DNA of 45,666 bases from Methanocorpusculaceae archaeon UBA425. GTDB lineage: Archaea; Halobacteriota; Methanomicrobia; Methanomicrobiales; Methanocorpusculaceae. The DNA lies in assembly GCA_002506085.1 (NCBI GenBank), contig DAWV01000010.1:1-45666 (forward strand). Direction: 5' to 3'. The translations under genes were made by a program, and so were the position numbers. Shown piece by piece: positions 42,794-45,666 of the stretch. Under the pieces are notes generated by a model. It did no database searches. It was not told where the DNA came from and saw only the letters and a list, made by a program, of their open reading frames with translations. Positions within the stretch are counted from its first letter, which is position 1. Each line of letters begins with the position of its first letter.

Positions 42794-43717
42794 ATGCAGT
42801 ACCTCGTCACCGGCGGAGCAGGCTTCATCGCATCCCATATCGCGGAAGAACTCATACATCAACATCATGACGTCACCCTCCTCGACGACATGTCGGCCGG
42901 CAAAGCCGGAAATATCAATCCTGAGGCGGAATTCATCAGAGGGTCAGTCACTGACAAAAAACTGCTCGACCAAATCTGCAGGAGCCATAGCTTTGAAGGA
43001 ATATTCCATCTTGCAGCGGTCGCGAGCGTGCAGAAATCCATAGAAAACCCTGCGCTCGTTCACGAGGTTAACGCGACCGGGACGCTCAATATCCTCTCCG
43101 CCGCGAAAGAACACGGTATCCGGAAAGTCGTCCTCTCCGCCTCGGCTGCGGCATACGGCGACAACCCGGTGTTCCCGAAAAGGGAAGATATGCTCCCCGA
43201 GCCGCTCTCCCCTTATGCGGTCTCAAAAATCACCGGAGAGATGTACTGCAGAAACTTTGCCGACCTCTTCGGCGTCGAGACCGCGGCTCTTCGCTACTTC
43301 AATGTCTTCGGCCCGCGTCAGGACCCGAATGCCGAGTATGCGGCAGTCATCCCGAAATTCACGGAAAAAATCGTCAGAGGCAAAAAGCCTGTCATCTTCG
43401 GTGACGGTAATCAGACACGCGACTTCGTCTTCGTCAAAGATGTCGTTTTGGCCAATATGCTCGCGATGAACTCCCACAAAAGCGGCACATTCAACATCGG
43501 GACCGGAATCCAGACTTCCCTGAACGATCTTGCAGGAATGATCATGCGGGCCGCCGGGGTCAGCTGCGAAATAATATATGAAGCGCCAAGACCCGGCGAC
43601 ATCAGATACTCGGTCGCCGACATAACGAAAGCGAAACAGGAACTGGGATATGCGCCGAAGTACCCGATTGAAGATGGAATCCGGCAAACGGTGAATTATT
43701 TCCGGGAATTACTATAA
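42794..43717 (+). CDS. UDP-sugar 4-epimerase (GalE/WbpP-like)
   Basis: 307 residues, extended SDR. The NAD site is LVTGGAGFIASHI (4-16), FHLAAVASVQKSI follows, then the catalytic SASAAAYG, YAVSK and RYFNVFGPRQDPNAEYAAV. The last motif is common to UDP-glucose and UDP-GlcNAc 4-epimerases of archaea. It makes UDP-Gal or UDP-GalNAc for surface glycans, although it lies 11 kb from the glycan island. AGGAG is 8 nt before the ATG, inside a perfect hairpin. The 3' end meets the truncated KilA-N gene on the other strand (6-nt overlap). Substrate choice (Glc or GlcNAc) cannot be read from sequence. Confidence 0.93.
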   Translation: MQYLVTGGAGFIASHIAEELIHQHHDVTLLDDMSAGKAGNINPEAEFIRGSVTDKKLLDQICRSHSFEGIFHLAAVASVQKSIENPALVHEVNATGTLNILSAAKEHGIRKVVLSASAAAYGDNPVFPKREDMLPEPLSPYAVSKITGEMYCRNFADLFGVETAALRYFNVFGPRQDPNAEYAAVIPKFTEKIVRGKKPVIFGDGNQTRDFVFVKDVVLANMLAMNSHKSGTFNIGTGIQTSLNDLAGMIMRAAGVSCEIIYEAPRPGDIRYSVADITKAKQELGYAPKYPIEDGIRQTVNYFRELL

Positions 43718-44143
43718 AGAGATTCTCGCAAACATAGTTGAGCAGGACGTACGCCGTGTTGGTGTGGATTCAATTCGCGAGGAGGTGACCTTAGCTGAGC
43801 AAGGCTTTGCCTTGCTCGGCTGAGGTCGGCCGCGTTCGACATAAAGTCCTATTGCATTGGTTTTTTCAATCCATTCTCCCACACTGAGCGTGAACATGGG
43901 AAGTCCGGCCTGCATTCTAAAGTGGTCGAATTCGACCACTTTAAAGTCAGGGTTGTAGAGAAGTTCCCATGTTCCGAGAAACTCAAGAGTGGTTCTGCTG
44001 CGAACCCAGTTTTTGATGACGTCGGCGGCACGTGATTCACTGCTTTTGGCTTTTGCCATGTCGGTTATGCAGATGAAGTCATCGGCATTTTTAGACGAGA
44101 TGGTTATCGGAATATTTTGTACAGTTATATGGGCCGGTGTCAT
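43712..44143 (-). pseudogene. KilA-N domain gene truncated at a repeat
   Basis: 143 codons. Residues 1 to about 101 are a KilA-N domain: DDFICITDMAKAK, AADVIKNWVRSRTTLEFLG, WIEKTNAIGLY. KilA-N is a DNA-binding domain of phage and archaeal virus proteins. Intact relatives continue with a conserved GRYGGTYAHKDIAFEFA-type segment. Here the frame instead passes at about 43840 into the palindromic repeat (copy C) and ends in basic, low-complexity residues. The 3' half is thus missing or replaced. The fragment is most likely a relic of mobile DNA; whether the 100-residue domain is still expressed is unknown. An upstream promoter is not evident. Confidence 0.75.
43741..43830 (-). repeat. Palindrome-rich dispersed repeat, copy C
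   Basis: Read on the - strand it gives GCAAGGCAAAGCCTTGC (43799-43815), TCAGCTAAGG, and a GAATCCACACCAACACGGC block. The first part equals copy D (45433-45449). The last part matches copy A. A second AGCTGAG palindrome half lies at 43793-43799, with its partner at 43817-43825. It forms the 3' end of the KilA-N frame. Confidence 0.7.
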
Positions 44144-44316
44144 TTTGAATTCACCAATTATTCAGAATACATCTCTTGCAGAACCGATGAAGCAGATCTT
44201 CTCTCCTGAGGGTGCAATGTCAGGATACGAGAAGAATTCCAGATATGTTTTTCGGGAGTTGGAGCAAGTCGGATGCATCTTTGAATAAAGAGTATATCGG
44301 CGTCAAGTAACTAAAT

Positions 44317-44344
44317 AGATAACGCAGATTAGATAACGCAGATT
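44317..44344 (+). repeat. Tandem 14-mer duplication
   Basis: AGATAACGCAGATT occurs twice without a gap. It is a short local duplication; no function is apparent. Confidence 0.8.
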
Positions 44345-44812
44345 TTTTCATGGAGAGAGAAAATCAGTCCAATAGATATGTCGATTCGTTGACCAGAATG
44401 GATTAGATTGGTGAATTCATTTTTGCTGCATTTCGCTCTCGTATATGAAAGTCACGAAAATAAAAACGAATACACGAAACGATCAAAGATATCATAGAAC
44501 ACACCCGCAAAAAAGTAATAATTCTTAAATGAAAAGATAAGATGCCACACCGCGGGCCGCTCCGCGCCGGCACTATCCGCGAACGAAAAAACGCACCATA
44601 ATTGCCAAAAAAATCCAACAATAATCTGAGGGAAACACCTCAGGGCGTAATACAAGCAACAAACCCCGGGCAAAACAGAAAAAACGTGTCTGCCCGATTC
44701 TGACTTTAGAGGGAAAGAAAAGAACAGACACTCTTCTATTGGACCTTTCGGATAATCAGCATTCCCAAAACCTCTCAAAACACAGCAGACACAGTAACTA
44801 ATCGGATGACAC

Positions 44813-45060
44813 CAGTGGTCAGTGGTCACCCGGCAGCAGAAAAAAAAAAGAGATACCCCCAAAAGACTTCGAGCCGCACTCTCACTCGGGAGAGATATGC
44901 TGCCTAAATACTCTTGTTGTATTTCTTTCTTTCTAAAAGTATATATAGTTACTGACAAGTCTGAAAAAAAAAAACAAAATGCAGAACAGGGCTCTCATCC
45001 GCATCACGCCTCACAGCTCACCCGCGGTCTACGGCGTTGACCTATGACCACTGACCACTG
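44813..45060. repeat. 16-bp inverted repeat made of tandem heptamers
   Basis: CAGTGGTCAGTGGTCA at 44813-44828 is the exact reverse complement of TGACCACTGACCACTG at 45045-45060. Each arm is itself two copies of a 7-nt unit (TGACCAC). The right arm lies 33 nt before the start of the ribbon-helix-helix-like gene, where an operator would be expected. The arms are 216 nt apart. Confidence 0.75.
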
Positions 45061-45093
45061 ACGGATAAAAAGCACCTGTTCATCCTTACATCC

Positions 45094-45417
45094 ATGAGAC
45101 AACATATCTACCTCAACATAACACGCGAGGAGTTCCAGACCCTCGACCGCATCGCAGAAAACCTCGGCTTCATCAGCCGGACCGAACTCTTCACCGCATG
45201 TACCCATCTCCTGCTCTATGGAGAAACAGCATCCGGCGGTCCCTCGCCTGACGGCACCACCGCCAATCAGCTCACAAGACTCCATCATTACAGCGAAGAC
45301 GTCAACTGTATGCAGCGGACCTTCATGGAGATTGGTCGTGAAACAGCGCTCCCGCAGTACACCCGCTCGCAAGTCTATCGACTTGCTCTCCGAATCGCTT
45401 CACTCACTTGTTCGTAA
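45094..45417 (+). CDS. Ribbon-helix-helix-like DNA-binding protein
   Basis: 107 residues. Residues 1-43 (RQHIYLNITREEFQTLDRI, then AENLGF-SRTELFTACTHLL) follow the strand-helix-helix pattern of RHH/CopG regulators. The rest is a polar linker (SGGPSPDG) and a helix (HHYSEDVNCMQRTFMEIG). The last dozen residues and the stop lie inside repeat copy D, so the original C-terminus may be lost. It could be an autoregulator binding the heptamer repeats just upstream. No partner toxin is seen. No Shine-Dalgarno is evident before the ATG at 45094. Confidence 0.6.
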   Translation: MRQHIYLNITREEFQTLDRIAENLGFISRTELFTACTHLLLYGETASGGPSPDGTTANQLTRLHHYSEDVNCMQRTFMEIGRETALPQYTRSQVYRLALRIASLTCS

Positions 45418-45516
45418 ATCAAAGATTTGGTCGCAAGGCAAAGCCTTGCTCAGCTGAGGCCGCCCTTTGGGCAGCCCACCTCAGCTAAGGTCGTCCGCTT
45501 TCAGCGTCCACCCCGC
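45369..45516 (+). repeat. Palindrome-rich dispersed repeat, copy D
   Basis: Nested palindromes: GCAAGTC-TATC-GACTTGC (45369-45386), GCAAGGCAAAGCCTTGC (45433-45449), and AGCTGAGG/CCTCAGCT (45452-45459 and 45479-45486) enclosing GCCC-TTT-GGGC (45462-45472). The last 25 nt (45492-45516) equal 33350-33374. The part from 45381 matches the second block of copies A and B. It overlaps the 3' end of the RHH-like gene. Confidence 0.8.
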
Positions 45517-45524
45517 AGTCACCT

Positions 45525-45666
45525 CCCCACACCCCGAAATCAAAACAGATCTCCCATTGACCCGCCCCTGCCCCCTTTTCGTGAATTCCGTTGATTTCCG
45601 TGGATTCCGTGTGGGGGCGGGGGAGGATACTACATGGGTTCCATCCAACCTATTCTTTTTATTTTC
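45525..45666. other. Right-end intergenic sequence
   Basis: No gene. There are C-rich and G-rich runs (CCCGCCCCTGCCCCC near 45570 and GGGGGCGGGGGAGG near 45613) that are complementary and flank GAATTCCGTTGATTTCCG and GGATTCCGTG, so the segment can fold as a long hairpin with a loop of imperfect TTCCGTG repeats. Confidence 0.4.

Larger units (their letters stand above)
44144..45093. other. Gene-poor 950-nt region
   Basis: No gene I can support. A + strand stretch at 44150-44288 (GYEKNSRYVFRELEQVG and before) reads somewhat like protein and could be a remnant. A 168-codon - strand frame (44452-44958) has an odd Phe/Cys-rich composition and is probably spurious. A tandem 14-mer is at 44317-44344 and one arm of a 16-bp inverted repeat is at 44813. 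AT-rich sequence around 44930-44980 (TATATATAG) may be a promoter. Confidence 0.45.

Noticed and set aside
44317..44344. Possible CRISPR repeats
   Set aside because: Only two adjacent 14-mers without spacers and no cas genes in the window.
44452..44958. 168-codon - strand ORF
   Set aside because: Very Phe-, Cys- and Ser-rich with no domain and covering part of the inverted-repeat region; probably a chance open frame.

Overview
The window looks like a chromosomal segment of a methanogenic archaeon, most likely of the Methanomicrobiales (a Methanocorpusculum-like genome is my guess; it is inference, not measured). The evidence is an HdrA-like Fe-S flavoprotein, an aIF2B/MtnA-type isomerase, DUF116 and DUF1616 proteins, a surface protein with a PGF-pre-PGF-like domain and C-terminal anchor, archaeal TATA-like promoters, several probably leaderless starts, and many ATGA gene overlaps. 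I saw no tRNA, rRNA, CRISPR array or transposase.

Positions 1-32592 are a surface-glycan island. In order it holds: an asparagine-synthase-like amidotransferase, a Wzx-type flippase and a radical SAM enzyme; an aminotransferase, oxidoreductase, nucleotide-sugar dehydrogenase and acetyltransferase set resembling the WbpE/B/A/D route to a 2,3-diacetamido-uronic acid; an eight-gene MoxR/DUF58/DUF4350 membrane operon (17884 down to 10164); a second flippase; rfbB and rfbA; then WbqC-like, ATP-grasp and VioA-like aminotransferase genes; a GT2 transferase and a GT-C-like membrane protein on the + strand; and on the - strand two GT4 transferases, wecB and a GT2 transferase. Read together, the island makes at least two unusual activated sugars (a diacetamido-uronic acid type and a dTDP-4-amino-4,6-dideoxyhexose that may be amidated), assembles them with several glycosyltransferases and exports the product through one or two flippases.

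Positions 33395-42719 are more conserved functions: uvrA, then a four-gene operon (gamma-carbonic-anhydrase-like protein, HdrA-like oxidoreductase, MtnA-like isomerase, DUF116), a BspA-type leucine-rich-repeat surface protein and a DUF1616 membrane protein. A UDP-sugar 4-epimerase (42794-43717) follows.

The right end (43712-45666) is gene-poor. It has a KilA-N gene that loses its reading frame at a palindrome-rich repeat, a ribbon-helix-helix-like gene whose 3' end runs into another copy of that repeat, and a 16-bp inverted repeat built of tandem heptamers. Four copies of the palindrome-rich repeat were found (about 196-263, 33197-33374, 43741-43830, 45369-45516). Two of them bracket the glycan island, and at least two, perhaps three, coincide with ORF ends. 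This repeat family and the aminosugar-amidation module are the observations I consider most worth following.
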